Below, piece after piece: positions 28,807 through 39,847 of a stretch of 64,000 nt of DNA; position 1 is the stretch's first letter; the number at the start of each line of letters is the position of its first letter. The notes under the pieces were generated by a model. The model did no database searches and was not told where the DNA came from. It saw nothing but the letters and a program-made list of their open reading frames with translations. The DNA lies in NCBI RefSeq assembly GCF_011762195.1, contig NZ_JAASQK010000005.1:248001-312000 (forward strand). Reading direction: 5' to 3'. The position numbers were made by a program, and so were the translations under genes. The DNA is from Sphingomonas oligoaromativorans (lineage in GTDB: Bacteria; Pseudomonadota; Alphaproteobacteria; Sphingomonadales; Sphingomonadaceae).

Positions 28807-29283
28807 CTACCGGGAGCGCCGCGCTGTCTTGCGCTTGAGCCGCCGGGCATTGGCCGTCGCCTTGCGGTGAACCGGTGCGAGCGCCGTCGATCCGAGCCTC
28901 GCGGCAGCTTCGATCGACTCCAGCGTCAGCGTGGCCGCGCGGCTGCCGAGATCGGCAAGCTCGGCCGGCGTGGGCGGACGACCGCGCATCGCCATGCCGC
29001 CAAGATGCTGCATATGGCGAGCCCAGGCCGACTGCGCCTCCCACCAGGCAGTGACGGTCGCGGACCCCGCGCGCGAGAAGGCATCCACCTTTTCGGGCAC
29101 CATCCGCCCCAGTTCCGCGTGGTCGCCGGTCAGGGGCGAGCGTACCGCCGCCTCGATGATCTTGCCCCGTGCGGCGACCACGGCATTGGCGGCGGTCAGC
29201 GTCTCCACCGCGCGCATGTTGGTGCGCGTCACAGAGGCGCCTGCCACCAGCAGGCGATTCCAGGTGGAGAAAGGATCAAACAT
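28807..29283 (-). CDS. Phasin-like protein
   Basis: A 158-residue protein that looks like a phasin (polyhydroxyalkanoate granule-associated family): N-terminal FDPFSTWNRLLVAG, long amphipathic helices with SAWARHMQ, and a strongly basic lysine/arginine-rich C-terminus (RKATANARRLKRKTARR). Phasins coat storage granules, and some act as chaperones under stress. It overlaps the preceding small gene by 8 bases and is third in a Crp-small-phasin operon. The family call rests on pattern and length only. Confidence 0.6.
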   Translation of the reverse strand: MFDPFSTWNRLLVAGASVTRTNMRAVETLTAANAVVAARGKIIEAAVRSPLTGDHAELGRMVPEKVDAFSRAGSATVTAWWEAQSAWARHMQHLGGMAMRGRPPTPAELADLGSRAATLTLESIEAAARLGSTALAPVHRKATANARRLKRKTARRSR

Positions 29284-29482
29284 CGTCGCTCTCCGCTCTG
29301 TCCGCGATCTGCCGCTCGGCGATCACGGCGGCCGAGATCAAGCTGTGCCCGGTTCGTGCCGCGGCATCGGCCGTCATCGTTATGGCCACCCCATTGGGTC
29401 CGTCGAGGACGACGAGGCCATCCTCGGCGTTGGCGATGCCGGGTTCACTCTGGGGCTGCGGAACTGCGGGTGGTGCGGGCAT
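29276..29482 (-). CDS. Small hypothetical protein in the Crp operon
   Basis: A 68-residue frame from ATG 29482, two bases after the stop of the Crp-type gene, ending in the start of the phasin-like gene. It has a proline-rich N-terminus (MPAPPAVPQPQ) and a compact domain with VVLDGPNGVAITMTADAAAR and a C-terminal helix AAVIAERQIADRAE. The tight spacing on both sides supports it as a real gene. No family recognised. Confidence 0.6.
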   Translation of the reverse strand: MPAPPAVPQPQSEPGIANAEDGLVVLDGPNGVAITMTADAAARTGHSLISAAVIAERQIADRAESDDV

Positions 29483-29484
29483 GA

Positions 29485-30231
29485 CTATGGCCTTGGGTTG
29501 GAGGACGAGTGCGCGGGTGTTCTGTGGTCGATATAGAGATAGGCGGGGTCGAACTGCCCGCGCGTCGCCAGCCGTTCTGGATCGAGGATTTCGACGAGCG
29601 AGGACCGGAAGATGCAGAGCCGCTCTTCGCGCAGATGCCGCATCACCCGGTTCACATGCACGTTGGTGAGACCGCAGATTTCGGCGAGATCGGTCTGGGT
29701 GAGACCGAGCGCGAAGCGGCGGCCATCGCTGAGACCCGCCGAGACGAGCCGGGCATTGGTTTCGCACAGGAAATGCGCCACCCGGCCGATCGCGTCGAGC
29801 CGACCGAAGCGGAACAGCCAGGCGCGATGGATCGCTGCATCGACGAGCGTGGCGAACCAGAGCTTGCGCGTGAGCTGCGGCATCTCGCGGGTGATCGCGT
29901 CGAGCTCGGCGTGCGGCACGATCGCGATCGTCACCGCGGTCATCGTCGCAACATCATGGTCGAGTATCTTGAGCGGATAGGCGTGCAGATCGACGAAATC
30001 GCCAGGCAAATGCACAGCGACCAGTTGCCGGAGGCCATGCCGGTCGTCGATGTAACGCGACATGATTCCTTCGACCAGCAGTGTGCTTTGATCGATAGGC
30101 TCGCCCGCGCGCACGACCGTCCGCCGGGGCGCGAGGGTTTGAATCTCGCTGATGGCCGCCTCAAGCCTGTCCCGCTCAGCGGGCTCCAGACTGACGCCGC
30201 TTTTGTCCCTGAGGAAACGTTCGGTGAACAT
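29485..30231 (-). CDS. Crp/Fnr-family transcriptional regulator
   Basis: A 248-residue regulator with an N-terminal cyclic-nucleotide-binding-type barrel (VVRAGEPIDQSTLLVEGIMS, LPGDFVDLHAYPL) and a C-terminal Crp winged helix-turn-helix (LTQTDLAEICGLTNVHVNRV). There is no Fnr-type N-terminal cysteine cluster, so direct iron-sulfur oxygen sensing is unlikely. ATG 30231 is chosen for its GGGAGG site and the usual N-terminal length. It heads an operon with a small protein and a phasin-like protein. A one-mismatch EcfG-type promoter (GCAAC-N17-GTT, minus strand 30314-30290) lies about 60 bases upstream. Confidence 0.88.
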   Translation of the reverse strand: MFTERFLRDKSGVSLEPAERDRLEAAISEIQTLAPRRTVVRAGEPIDQSTLLVEGIMSRYIDDRHGLRQLVAVHLPGDFVDLHAYPLKILDHDVATMTAVTIAIVPHAELDAITREMPQLTRKLWFATLVDAAIHRAWLFRFGRLDAIGRVAHFLCETNARLVSAGLSDGRRFALGLTQTDLAEICGLTNVHVNRVMRHLREERLCIFRSSLVEILDPERLATRGQFDPAYLYIDHRTPAHSSSNPRP

Positions 30232-30490
30232 GGCTGACCATCCTCCCGTCGGGCCAAGATGCATCAGCGCTGATTCTGTGCCTCTCCCTAACGGGTGACA
30301 TCGCTGCGCGTTGCGCGGGGCCTGGGCGCAATCGTGATGACGCAGGTTAATTTTGGTGTGGCGCCGGCAACCTCGCCAGCTCGCGCGGGTTCTTCGGTCA
30401 CACCCGGCAGCGGCATCGTGGCTGCGTGCCCGGCGCGCAGCCACCCGGCCTCACCGTTTCGACTCTCAATCAACCGACGAGGATATCATC

Positions 30491-32719
<2,229 letters not shown>

Positions 32720-32731
32720 GGGAGCGACTGC

Positions 32732-33673
32732 CTATCGGCGGAGCGGCGTCTTCCGGGCCAGGTCGTTGCGGATCGTGGTCGCGGCGACGCCGCCTTCGCC
32801 CATGGCGTGACTGATCTGGTCGAGCCCGAGCACGACGTCGCCCGCCGCGTAGAGTCCTGGGACGTCGGTGCGCTGGTGCGCATCGACCGTCAGGCAGCCA
32901 TCGGCGGAACGGGATGCCCCCACCTGTCCAGCCAGTTCCGAACGGATATCCGAGCCGAGCGCGGGATAGAGCGTGTCGAACCGCTCCGGCTGGCCATCGA
33001 CGACAAGCTCGATCCCGCCGTCGACAAGTCGCAAGGCCGAGCATTGCCCTGCGATACGGATACCCGCATCCATGAGCAGCGAACGCTGTTCGTTATCAAG
33101 AGCGTGGCTTTGGTAAGGCGCGACCAGGGCAATGTCGGCGCTGTAGCTGCGCAGGAAAAGTGCTTCGTTGCAGCCGCGTTCGCCGGTTCCGAGCACCGCG
33201 ATGCGCCGGTCGGTAACTTCGTATCCGTCGCAGATTGGACAATAACGCAACCGCCCGGAAGCCAGCCCCTCGTCGTGACAGGCATCATCCGTCATCGGCG
33301 GCCGGCGATTGATCACGCCGGTCGCCAGCAGGACCGTCTTGGCCCGCAGCCTCTTGTCTTCAATCTGTGCGGTGAATCCGGTGGTCGACCGCTGAAGCCC
33401 GATGACGAGCCCTTCGCGCAGCTCGGCGCCATAGGCCCGGGCCTGTTCGCGCATCCGATCGAGCAGCTCGGCGCCCGATATGCCTTCCGGGAAGCCTGCA
33501 TGATTGCGGCTGAGCGGGATGAGCGCCGCGCGACTCTTCCCGGCATCGACGACGAGCACCGAGAGATGGAAGCGTGCAAGATAGATCGCGGCGGTTAGCC
33601 CGGCGGGGCCGCCGCCAACGATCAGGCAATCATAATCGAACTTGGGCCGCAACCCATCTCGCTCGGTCATCAT
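32732..33673 (-). CDS. Thioredoxin-reductase-like FAD/NAD(P) oxidoreductase
   Basis: About 313 residues of the two-dinucleotide-binding fold: FAD motif [17 protein letters not shown], the redox pair CPIC within [13 protein letters not shown](P) motif [15 protein letters not shown] and the C-terminal FAD motif [14 protein letters not shown]. This is the layout of TrxB-like reductases, but the partner is unknown. ATG 33673 gives a normal N-terminus. It lies 13 bases from the katE stop, tail to tail, and 50 bases downstream of the hemerythrin gene on its own strand, consistent with an oxidative-stress unit. Confidence 0.88.
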   Translation of the reverse strand: MMTERDGLRPKFDYDCLIVGGGPAGLTAAIYLARFHLSVLVVDAGKSRAALIPLSRNHAGFPEGISGAELLDRMREQARAYGAELREGLVIGLQRSTTGFTAQIEDKRLRAKTVLLATGVINRRPPMTDDACHDEGLASGRLRYCPICDGYEVTDRRIAVLGTGERGCNEALFLRSYSADIALVAPYQSHALDNEQRSLLMDAGIRIAGQCSALRLVDGGIELVVDGQPERFDTLYPALGSDIRSELAGQVGASRSADGCLTVDAHQRTDVPGLYAAGDVVLGLDQISHAMGEGGVAATTIRNDLARKTPLRR

Positions 33674-33722
33674 GGGAGGCCCGGAGGGTCGGACATCCGC
33701 CGCCATGCGGATGCCTGAACCA

Positions 33723-34259
33723 TCACGCCGTCTGGGCCATCAATTCCGCCTTTCGCTCGGCCAACTGGGCGCCGAGCGCCTTGAGGTCGAGATCGCTGTC
33801 GCGGCTTTCCGGGAACATCTCGCTCTCCTCCTCCTCGACATGGTGGTCGATATATTCGCCGAGCACCGTGACCTTGGCGTCAAACAGGCGGTCGCCCGCC
33901 TTCATCGACTGGATTTCCGCGATCAGCTGCTTGGCGCTGGCATGCTCGACTTCGGCCTCGTCGAGCAGATCATCGTCGTCGATCGCCTCGCGGGCCGCGG
34001 GATAGTAGATCTCCTCCTCAATCTGCGCGTGGACAGTCAGCGCTAGGCAAATCTTGTCGGCCAGCGCCTGCTTCTCGGCCTCATCCTCAAGGCTCTCATA
34101 CTGCCTGAAATAGCCCTTCACCTCTTTGTGATCGTCCTTCAGCAGCTTGATCGCGTCGGCGGGCTTGGCGGCCGCCCGGGCCGTTTTGCGCGCCGTTTTC
34201 GAGACTGGCTTGGTCCTGGTGGTGCTGGTCGGCTTCGCAGCAGTCTTGGTTGCGGCCAT
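33723..34259 (-). CDS. Hemerythrin-domain protein
   Basis: A 178-residue protein. A 35-residue lysine/alanine/threonine-rich N-terminal tail (like histone H1 tails) precedes a hemerythrin HHE domain with iron-ligand histidines and acids in [43 protein letters not shown] and [15 protein letters not shown]. Hemerythrin domains bind a di-iron centre and handle O2, NO or iron. The basic tail could bind DNA. It is likely transcribed with the reductase downstream. Confidence 0.92.
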   Translation of the reverse strand: MAATKTAAKPTSTTRTKPVSKTARKTARAAAKPADAIKLLKDDHKEVKGYFRQYESLEDEAEKQALADKICLALTVHAQIEEEIYYPAAREAIDDDDLLDEAEVEHASAKQLIAEIQSMKAGDRLFDAKVTVLGEYIDHHVEEEESEMFPESRDSDLDLKALGAQLAERKAELMAQTA

Positions 34260-34392
34260 GATTCATCTCCTCTTGATGCGGATCGTCGTTGAGAAAACCC
34301 GCTACCGTGCGCGAGGAGCCCGAAGCCGGCGCAGAATTAACATCCGTCAGTACGATTCCGGCTACAAGGGCACTTCCCCTGAAGCGAGCGCC

Positions 34393-34803
34393 CTAATAAC
34401 GCTTGAGGAGCGCCTCGACGGTCCGCTCCACGGTCCTGGCCCGATCATTCTCGCTCTCGATGTCGCTTTCCAGGGCGTCGCGGATTTCGCAGATCTGCGC
34501 GTCGGTGAGGTGCTCGATGCCGACGAATTCGACGCGCGCCTTGTCGAGCGCCCGGAGAATCTCGTCGAGCTTCGCCTGCATCGCCGCACCGTCCCGGTTC
34601 TGGCTGTTCTGGATAAGGAAGACGGCAAGGAAGGTCAGCACCGTCGTCGCGGTATTCACGATCAGCTGCCAGGTATCCGAATAATGGAGAAACGGGCCGC
34701 TCGCGGCCCAAATGATGACCAGAAGTGTCGAGATAATGAAGGCGAGCGGCTGACCCATGAGCGAAGCCGATCGCGTCGCAACCAGCGTAAAGAAGCGATC
34801 CAT
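34393..34803 (-). CDS. Low-affinity iron permease family membrane protein
   Basis: A 136-residue protein with two transmembrane helices (about residues 18-38 and 48-68) and a long cytoplasmic helix (NSQNRDGAAMQAKLDEILRA, then EFVGIEHLTDAQI), the pattern of the bacterial PF04120 family. Despite the family name, iron transport by bacterial members is unproven. ATG 34803 is preferred to the longer arginine-rich frame. A 133-base gap separates it from the hemerythrin gene. Confidence 0.85.
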   Translation of the reverse strand: MDRFFTLVATRSASLMGQPLAFIISTLLVIIWAASGPFLHYSDTWQLIVNTATTVLTFLAVFLIQNSQNRDGAAMQAKLDEILRALDKARVEFVGIEHLTDAQICEIRDALESDIESENDRARTVERTVEALLKRY

Positions 34804-35042
34804 GCGTACAATCCTGCGCCATCGGCGCGGAGAGATCGGCGCGAGGGAGCGATGGCGCCGCAGGAATAATCGGCGCTCCACGCACACGCCATTGCTCTCA
34901 TATTATCACAGATTGATTTGCACGGTGCCGACTATGAGGATGCCGCGTCCGACGGCATTGCTAAAGGCGAGCTGACGCATAGCAGATCGATGCCGCCACA
35001 CTCATTGGCTCTACAAGCGGATCCAATCCGCCTTTATTGCTG

Positions 35043-36065
35043 TCAGGACGTTCGAGCCTTCGCGTGCGTGATCGATACCGTGGTTCCGGGACAACCGCCC
35101 TCGGTTTCGACGGTGGCGTCGAGCTGATTAGCCAGGGCTTCCACGATACTGGTGCCGAGACCCGGCTTGGCGTCGGCGACGGTCTCGGGCGTTCCGACGC
35201 CGTTGTCGCTGACAGATAATGTCCAGTCGCTTTCATGCGCATGATAATCGACCAGAATCCTGCCGCTACGACCACGCGGAAACGCATGTTTGAGCGCGTT
35301 GATCACAAGCTCGGTGACGATCAGCCCCAGACTGACCGAGATGTCCGCTTTCACGCTGCTGCCATCGGCGGTCACCATGATCGACATCTGGTCATGATCG
35401 TGGATCATCGATGCGCCGAGGCTCTCGCAAAGCTGGATGAAGTAACCCCGCAGCTCCACATCGCCCAGCCTGGAAGCTGCGAGTTGTTGCTGGAGGGTAG
35501 CGATCGACATGACCCGGTTGTGGGCATCGTGGAGATGACCTCTTGCCTCCTCGGATTGTACCCGCCGCGCGCTCTGCATGAGCACGCTGGCGATGATCTG
35601 GAGGCTGTTGGCGACGCGGTGCTGTAGCTCCTGCAGCAGGATCGCCTTTTCGCGCAGCAGGTCATCCTTGAGCTTCTCACTGATGCGCGCCTCAGTGACG
35701 TCGGAAATTGTCAGGAGCAGGCGGACCTGCTCCGTATCACCATAGTCGAGCTTCTGGGCATTGAGGACGAGCCGCCGGGATGAGACGTAACCCTTGAGGT
35801 CCATCTCATAGGCCTCGATCCTTGCATGCCCGGAGAGGGTGGCGCTGAGCAGCGAGCGGAGCTGAGGCACATCCCACTCGCCCGCGCCGAGCTTGAACAG
35901 CGGCTGTCCGGCCACATTCGGAGGTTCAAGGCCGAAGGCGCGATAAAAGGATGTGCTGCCGGAGATAACGGTCAGCTCCCCGTCGAGCAGAAGCGCCGGC
36001 GCGGCGGACGAAGCAAGGATCGCCAGCGCCAGATCGCGCGCGACGTCGGGGTGGGTCCGAGTCAT
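35043..36065 (-). CDS. HWE/HisKA_2-family sensor histidine kinase with PAS domain
   Basis: A 340-residue cytoplasmic kinase. A PAS-like domain (about residues 15-125) leads to the phosphoacceptor histidine in LLQELQHRVANSLQIIASV and an ATPase domain with LIVTELVINALKHAFP, VSDNGVG and GLGTSIVEALANQL. Kinases of this type control the alphaproteobacterial general stress response through PhyR. No PhyR or NepR gene lies nearby, so its partner must be chromosomal. ATG 36065 with an upstream GGGGG is preferred. No transmembrane segment. Confidence 0.88.
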   Translation of the reverse strand: MTRTHPDVARDLALAILASSAAPALLLDGELTVISGSTSFYRAFGLEPPNVAGQPLFKLGAGEWDVPQLRSLLSATLSGHARIEAYEMDLKGYVSSRRLVLNAQKLDYGDTEQVRLLLTISDVTEARISEKLKDDLLREKAILLQELQHRVANSLQIIASVLMQSARRVQSEEARGHLHDAHNRVMSIATLQQQLAASRLGDVELRGYFIQLCESLGASMIHDHDQMSIMVTADGSSVKADISVSLGLIVTELVINALKHAFPRGRSGRILVDYHAHESDWTLSVSDNGVGTPETVADAKPGLGTSIVEALANQLDATVETEGGCPGTTVSITHAKARTS

Positions 36066-36256
36066 GGTAATGCCCCCTTTCCGGGAGGCCGGAAAGCTAG
36101 CGGTATGAAAGCCGAATCCGGATAGTCGCGAGCCGGACGCCCTCGTGGAGCGCACGGGCTTGCAGTCGCAACATAGCATGGTTCATACTCCAACCCGGCA
36201 TCCATTCGACACCGGGCAAGCATTCCTTTCTGGCCCGCCCGCGAAGAAAGACCGGA

Positions 36257-36646
36257 TCAGGCGATGTCCATGGGCGGCAGCTGATAATAGTCGGTCACCC
36301 GGCGACCGTAGGCCTCGTCAAATACAGGAGCCGAATCCGGCCGAAAGCTGGGAGCGCCCTCTAGAAGCCGCTTGTCGATCGCCGCCGCGTATCCACCCCG
36401 CTTCTCGTCATAGCGAAATGCCGCCCAAGGAATGGGGTGATAGCTCTGCCCCAGCCCGAGGAAGCCCCCCGTCGAGAGAATGATATAGGCGACCTGCCCG
36501 GTACACTCGTCCAGAATGAGCTTGTCGACGGTGCCGAGCTTGTCACCGTCACGGCCATGCACGGCCTTGCCGCGCACATCGTCGGCGGAGATCAGGACGC
36601 GCCTGCCGACAGAGACCTGAACGGGGATTTCTGCATTGGTGGCCAT
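36257..36646 (-). CDS. PRC-barrel domain protein
   Basis: A 129-residue protein with an N-terminal PRC-barrel (VLISADDVRGKAVHGRDGD, LGTVDKLILDECTGQVAYII) and a tail with GLGQSYHPIPWAAFRYDEK. PRC-barrel proteins of this kind are frequent in stress clusters with DUF2383 and DUF4142 genes; the function is unknown. ATG 36646 has GGAG seven bases upstream; ATG 36652 overlaps that site. Confidence 0.88.
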   Translation of the reverse strand: MATNAEIPVQVSVGRRVLISADDVRGKAVHGRDGDKLGTVDKLILDECTGQVAYIILSTGGFLGLGQSYHPIPWAAFRYDEKRGGYAAAIDKRLLEGAPSFRPDSAPVFDEAYGRRVTDYYQLPPMDIA

Positions 36647-36718
36647 GGCCATTCTCCGTTTCGTTGACTATCTGGGACGGCAGACGCTTGCCCGCCACGC
36701 CGAAAATTGGGCCTTGCC

Positions 36719-37165
36719 TCAGATCAGACCATGCTTGAGTGCGCGGGCCTGATCATGACCGGCCTTTACTGAAGCGAAGCCCTCGCGGATGACCGCGAGG
36801 GTGGCCGGTTGCAGGGTCGTATCCCTCAGGGCGTCTTCGAACTTCGCCTTGATGTGATCCTCTCCCCGTTCGACTTCCTCGATGATCGCCTTGTCGTTCT
36901 TGCCAGAGAGCACCTGCTTCAGGTCCATGAAGCTGCGGTGCGCGGCACCAAGGAAGCTGGCGCTGCTTTCGGGTTTGCCGCCGAGCCCTTCCACCTCTGC
37001 CTGCAGGGAAGCAACAACCTGTCCGCGGTCGCGCGCGAAATCGGCGAACATCGCCGCAAACCGGGTGCTCTCCGCATCTTCGGCGGCGTCCTCGAATCCC
37101 TTCATGCTGTCGAGGGTCGTGGTGATCATTCCGTTCAGTACGGAAATGTCATGCTTGTCGTTCAT
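36719..37165 (-). CDS. DUF2383 (PA2169-type) four-helix-bundle protein
   Basis: A 148-residue ferritin-like helical bundle: ISVLNGMITTTLDSMKGFED, FADFARDRGQVVASLQAEVE, FLGAAHRSFMDLKQVLSGKN and EVERGEDHIKAKFEDAL match the PA2169/DUF2383 family. Glutamates and histidines in the helices could bind metal. Known only as a stress-associated family. 70 bases separate it from the DUF4142 stop. Confidence 0.9.
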   Translation of the reverse strand: MNDKHDISVLNGMITTTLDSMKGFEDAAEDAESTRFAAMFADFARDRGQVVASLQAEVEGLGGKPESSASFLGAAHRSFMDLKQVLSGKNDKAIIEEVERGEDHIKAKFEDALRDTTLQPATLAVIREGFASVKAGHDQARALKHGLI

Positions 37166-37194
37166 GTCTGGATCCTTCGATTTGGTAGCTTGGT

Positions 37195-37224
37195 GGGCCG
37201 GACAGGTTCGAACCTGCCCGGACC
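37195..37224 (-). terminator. Hairpin between DUF4142 and DUF2383 genes
   Basis: A perfect 14-base palindrome, CAGGTTCGAACCTG (37203-37216), is extended on both sides by GGCC/CCGG-type pairs to about 30 bases. It starts 10 bases after the DUF4142 stop. It resembles a tRNA T arm by chance only; no tRNA surrounds it. There is no T-run. Confidence 0.45.
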
Positions 37225-37234
37225 GGCCACATTT

Positions 37235-37819
37235 TCAGTTGGCCGAAAGCGCCGAAGGCAGCAGCGCGTTGCCCTGCTGGAGCTGCTGCTCGATGATCGG
37301 CACGCCGTTGCCGGCCACCTGCTTCAACGACTGGTCGGCGCCATCCTCGGCATAGCCCTTGTAAGTCGCCCAGTTGCCCTGCTGCACCTGCGCGGACTGG
37401 GTAAGGTAGAGATTGTCGAACGAACTGCGGGGCGTATCGCGGAGCATTCTTAGCATCGAGGCGCGGTCGGCCGACAGGCGGGTGGTCGGCCTGACGATCT
37501 TGCGCTGGTCATTGCTCAGCGACGCCATCAGCGTCTGCTGGGAAGTCCGCGATTCCGAAATGAGGCGCCGGGCATAATCCTTGACGTCGCTGCGCTGCGA
37601 CCGCCTCAGGCTGAGGCGGCTCGCCGCGATCTGGAACTGGTTGGCATCGGAGGCTGCGGCCGAGAAGGCGGGAGCGTCGAGGCCGTGGATGGGAGCGGCG
37701 CCGACATTCAGGCTGGAATAGCTGCCCGTCGTGCCCGGCGTCGTGGACTGGGCTGGCGCGACCGCCGCGGCGCCAAGCGCTGCCGTCCCGAGGAGGACGG
37801 CGAAAACTGCACGTTTCAT
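37235..37819 (-). CDS. DUF4142 exported protein
   Basis: A 194-residue protein with a Sec signal (MKRAVFAVLLGTAALGAAAVAPAQ, written here as MKRAVFAVLLG then TAALGAAAV) and the DUF4142 helical domain: FQIAASRLSLRRSQRSDVKD, ARRLISESRTSQQTLMA and NLYLTQSAQVQQGNWATYKG. These proteins are periplasmic and ferritin-like in fold, and are widespread in stress islands. A possible EcfG-type promoter (GTAAC-N17-GTT on the minus strand, 37960-37936) lies about 120 bases upstream. Confidence 0.9.
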   Translation of the reverse strand: MKRAVFAVLLGTAALGAAAVAPAQSTTPGTTGSYSSLNVGAAPIHGLDAPAFSAAASDANQFQIAASRLSLRRSQRSDVKDYARRLISESRTSQQTLMASLSNDQRKIVRPTTRLSADRASMLRMLRDTPRSSFDNLYLTQSAQVQQGNWATYKGYAEDGADQSLKQVAGNGVPIIEQQLQQGNALLPSALSAN

Positions 37820-38022
37820 TTGATGTTCCTTACAGACGTGCAACCCGCGGGGCTCTGCCGGCGAGAAAGACGGTCTGTTCTTTTGGCTGAAAACGCACCA
37901 TCCAGGATGGAAGGCATCGCTTGGAGCGTTCAGATAACGCGCCGGGAGAAAAAACGTTACAGGCCATCGAAATAAATCGTGATTGGGTCGCTGTAAAAAC
38001 CGGTCTGATTACGCAATCTTCA

Positions 38023-38047
38023 GGAACGCTTCATTCTTCGAGGAGTT
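38023..38047 (+). promoter_or_regulatory. EcfG-type general stress response promoter
   Basis: GGAAC at 38023-38027, a 17-base spacer, and GTT at 38045-38047 match the alphaproteobacterial EcfG sigma factor consensus (GGAAC-N16/17-GTT). It is 65 bases upstream of the YeaQ/GlsB gene, a family often under this regulon. Confidence 0.5.
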
Positions 38048-38111
38048 AGGACCATTCCGGATATGACAAGTCAATCTGACCGCGACGTCTTCTGGGCATA
38101 GGAGAACGATC

Positions 38112-38369
38112 ATGGGAATTATCATGTGGCTTGTGGTCGGTGGCATCATCGGCTGGCTCGCAAGCGTGGTCATGCGGACGGACGGTCAGCAGGGTATCCT
38201 TCTCAACATCGTGGTGGGTATCGTCGGCTCCTTCATCGGCGGCTTGATCTTTGCGCGAGGCGACATCAACAATGCGCCGCTTACGATCACCACCTTCCTC
38301 GTTTCACTGGCGGGTTCGATCATATTGCTCGCGATCGTCAATCTGGTTCGCCGCGGGTCGGTGCGCTGA
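38112..38369 (+). CDS. GlsB/YeaQ/YmgE family membrane protein
   Basis: An 85-residue protein with three transmembrane segments rich in glycine: MGIIMWLVVGGIIGWLAS, LLNIVVGIVGSFIGGLIFAR and FLVSLAGSIILLAIVNL, the transglycosylase-associated GlsB/YeaQ family. These proteins are induced by osmotic, acid and oxidative stress; the molecular role is unclear. An EcfG-type promoter precedes it, and the transglutaminase gene begins 43 bases after its stop. Confidence 0.93.
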   Translation: MGIIMWLVVGGIIGWLASVVMRTDGQQGILLNIVVGIVGSFIGGLIFARGDINNAPLTITTFLVSLAGSIILLAIVNLVRRGSVR

Positions 38370-38412
38370 GCACCCGAGTGGATGGCGTCATGCGTCCCGC
38401 GAACGCTCGATC

Positions 38413-39267
38413 ATGCTGACCATCCGGCACCGCACATCCTATCATTATCGTCTGCCGGTCCAGTTGGGACCGCATCGCCTGATGCTGCGCCCACGCGAGG
38501 GACATGATGTCGCGCTTGTGTCCTTCCAACTGCACATCACGCCTGAGGCGAGCGTTTCCTGGGCGCGCGATGTGGCAGGGAACGCTGTCGCAACGGCCGT
38601 ATTCTCCGCGACCACCGAGAGCCTGGTGATCGAAAGCCAGACGGTTCTCAATGTTGGCGCCGTCGCCTGGCCAGTGTTCGATATCGCGGCGTCCGCAATC
38701 CACTATCCTTTTCGATATAGCGATAGCGACTGGACGGATCTCGGCGGCCTGACCGTTATGCAATATTCGGATGCAGCGGGGAGGCTGCGCAACTGGGCGC
38801 AGGCATTCGTCGATGGCAATCCGACCGACACACTCGCTCTCCTCAAGGATCTGAGCACGGGCGTTTCGGGCTGGATCGCCTACCAGTCCCGTGATGACGA
38901 AGGCACGCAATCGCCGGTGGAGACACTGGATCGGGGTTGGGGATCATGCCGCGATTTCGCGATGCTGTTCGTCGAGGCGGCCCGCAGCCTCGGCTTCGGC
39001 GCACGGATCGTCTCGGGCTACCTCGATAACCGCGCGGAAAATCTGATTGGCCAGGCTGGGGCCGGATCGACCCACGCCTGGGCCGAAGTCTATTTGCCCG
39101 GCGCCGGCTGGATCACCTTCGATCCGACCAATCGCAGCGTCGGCGGGTTCAACCTCGTTCCGGTGGCCGTAGGGCGGGACATTGGCCAAATAATGCCGGT
39201 CAGCGGCAGCTATGCAGGGCCGACGAACATGCTTGAGAGCATGACCGTAGATGTCGACCTGAGCTGA
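38413..39267 (+). CDS. Transglutaminase-like cysteine protease family protein
   Basis: A 284-residue protein with an N-terminal transglutaminase-like beta domain (MLTIRHRTSYHYRLPVQLGP) and the catalytic core: cysteine in DRGWGSCRDFAMLFVEAARS, histidine in GSTHAWAEVYLPGAGW and aspartate in FDPTNRSVGG. The papain-like triad Cys-His-Asp is complete. Members act as peptidases or amidases, often on cell-wall or ATP-grasp-linked peptides, but no partner genes are present. Likely in one operon with the YeaQ gene. Confidence 0.9.
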   Translation: MLTIRHRTSYHYRLPVQLGPHRLMLRPREGHDVALVSFQLHITPEASVSWARDVAGNAVATAVFSATTESLVIESQTVLNVGAVAWPVFDIAASAIHYPFRYSDSDWTDLGGLTVMQYSDAAGRLRNWAQAFVDGNPTDTLALLKDLSTGVSGWIAYQSRDDEGTQSPVETLDRGWGSCRDFAMLFVEAARSLGFGARIVSGYLDNRAENLIGQAGAGSTHAWAEVYLPGAGWITFDPTNRSVGGFNLVPVAVGRDIGQIMPVSGSYAGPTNMLESMTVDVDLS

Positions 39268-39421
39268 TGTCGGCCATCTCCATCCGGGTAAAGTGTCGGC
39301 AATCTGGGCTCAATTCGTTCAAGGATCGGCATAAGGACCGCCCATACATAGCAATATGGCCTCGCACCCCCCATATGAGCTCTATCGCACTCCATGCCTT
39401 GAGCGCAGGTGCGGCTGAGAG

Positions 39422-39847
39422 ATGATTCGTGCTCCCGCTCATAGCCGGAGACGAGCTATGGTCCATGACGGCGCCAGCGCTGCGAGCACGCGCAAAGCGG
39501 GTCTTCCGCTGCCCCCTTCCACGCTCCCGATCCAGGTCTGTGCGCGGCGCGATGCCGATCAATCCCCGGAAGAAAGCTGGGAAAACGAAGGCGGACACCT
39601 CCCTCGTTTGGACAGGGCGAGTGGCTCATCGGGAGCTTTCACAACTGCCGATGGCGAAATTGAGCGGCTCACGACAGAGGTCCGCCTCATGGCGAGCACC
39701 TTGTCCCGCGATTTTGCCAGTGGCCGGGTGGGAACACGGTACAACACATACGCGCATCGCTCGCGGGTTCTCCGCCAGTTGACGGCGAAGCTCGACGCCA
39801 TGCGCGAGCGAAAAGCCAGTTTCGAAGCGCAGGAGCAACGACAATGA
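39422..39847 (+). CDS. Hypothetical protein, coupled to the next small gene
   Basis: The last 60 residues (EIERLTTEVRLMASTLSRDF, then GRVGTRYNTYAHRSRVLRQL) look like a genuine helical protein, and the stop overlaps the next ATG (ATGA), which supports translation of this frame. The N-terminus is doubtful: the residues before about 75 are of low quality, and another frame has a plausible start (MPINPRKKAGKTKADTS at about 39552), so either a later start or a frameshift is possible. No family recognised. Confidence 0.45.
   Translation: MIRAPAHSRRRAMVHDGASAASTRKAGLPLPPSTLPIQVCARRDADQSPEESWENEGGHLPRLDRASGSSGAFTTADGEIERLTTEVRLMASTLSRDFASGRVGTRYNTYAHRSRVLRQLTAKLDAMRERKASFEAQEQRQ

Noticed and set aside
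28084-28838. Several 60-120 codon frames between traG and the phasin gene
   Set aside because: They overlap on both strands, lack ribosome sites and show no domain or normal composition.
37203-37216. T-arm-like palindrome CAGGTTCGAACCTG, considered as a tRNA
   Set aside because: No acceptor, D or anticodon arm lies at the right distance. It is better explained as a terminator hairpin after DUF4142.
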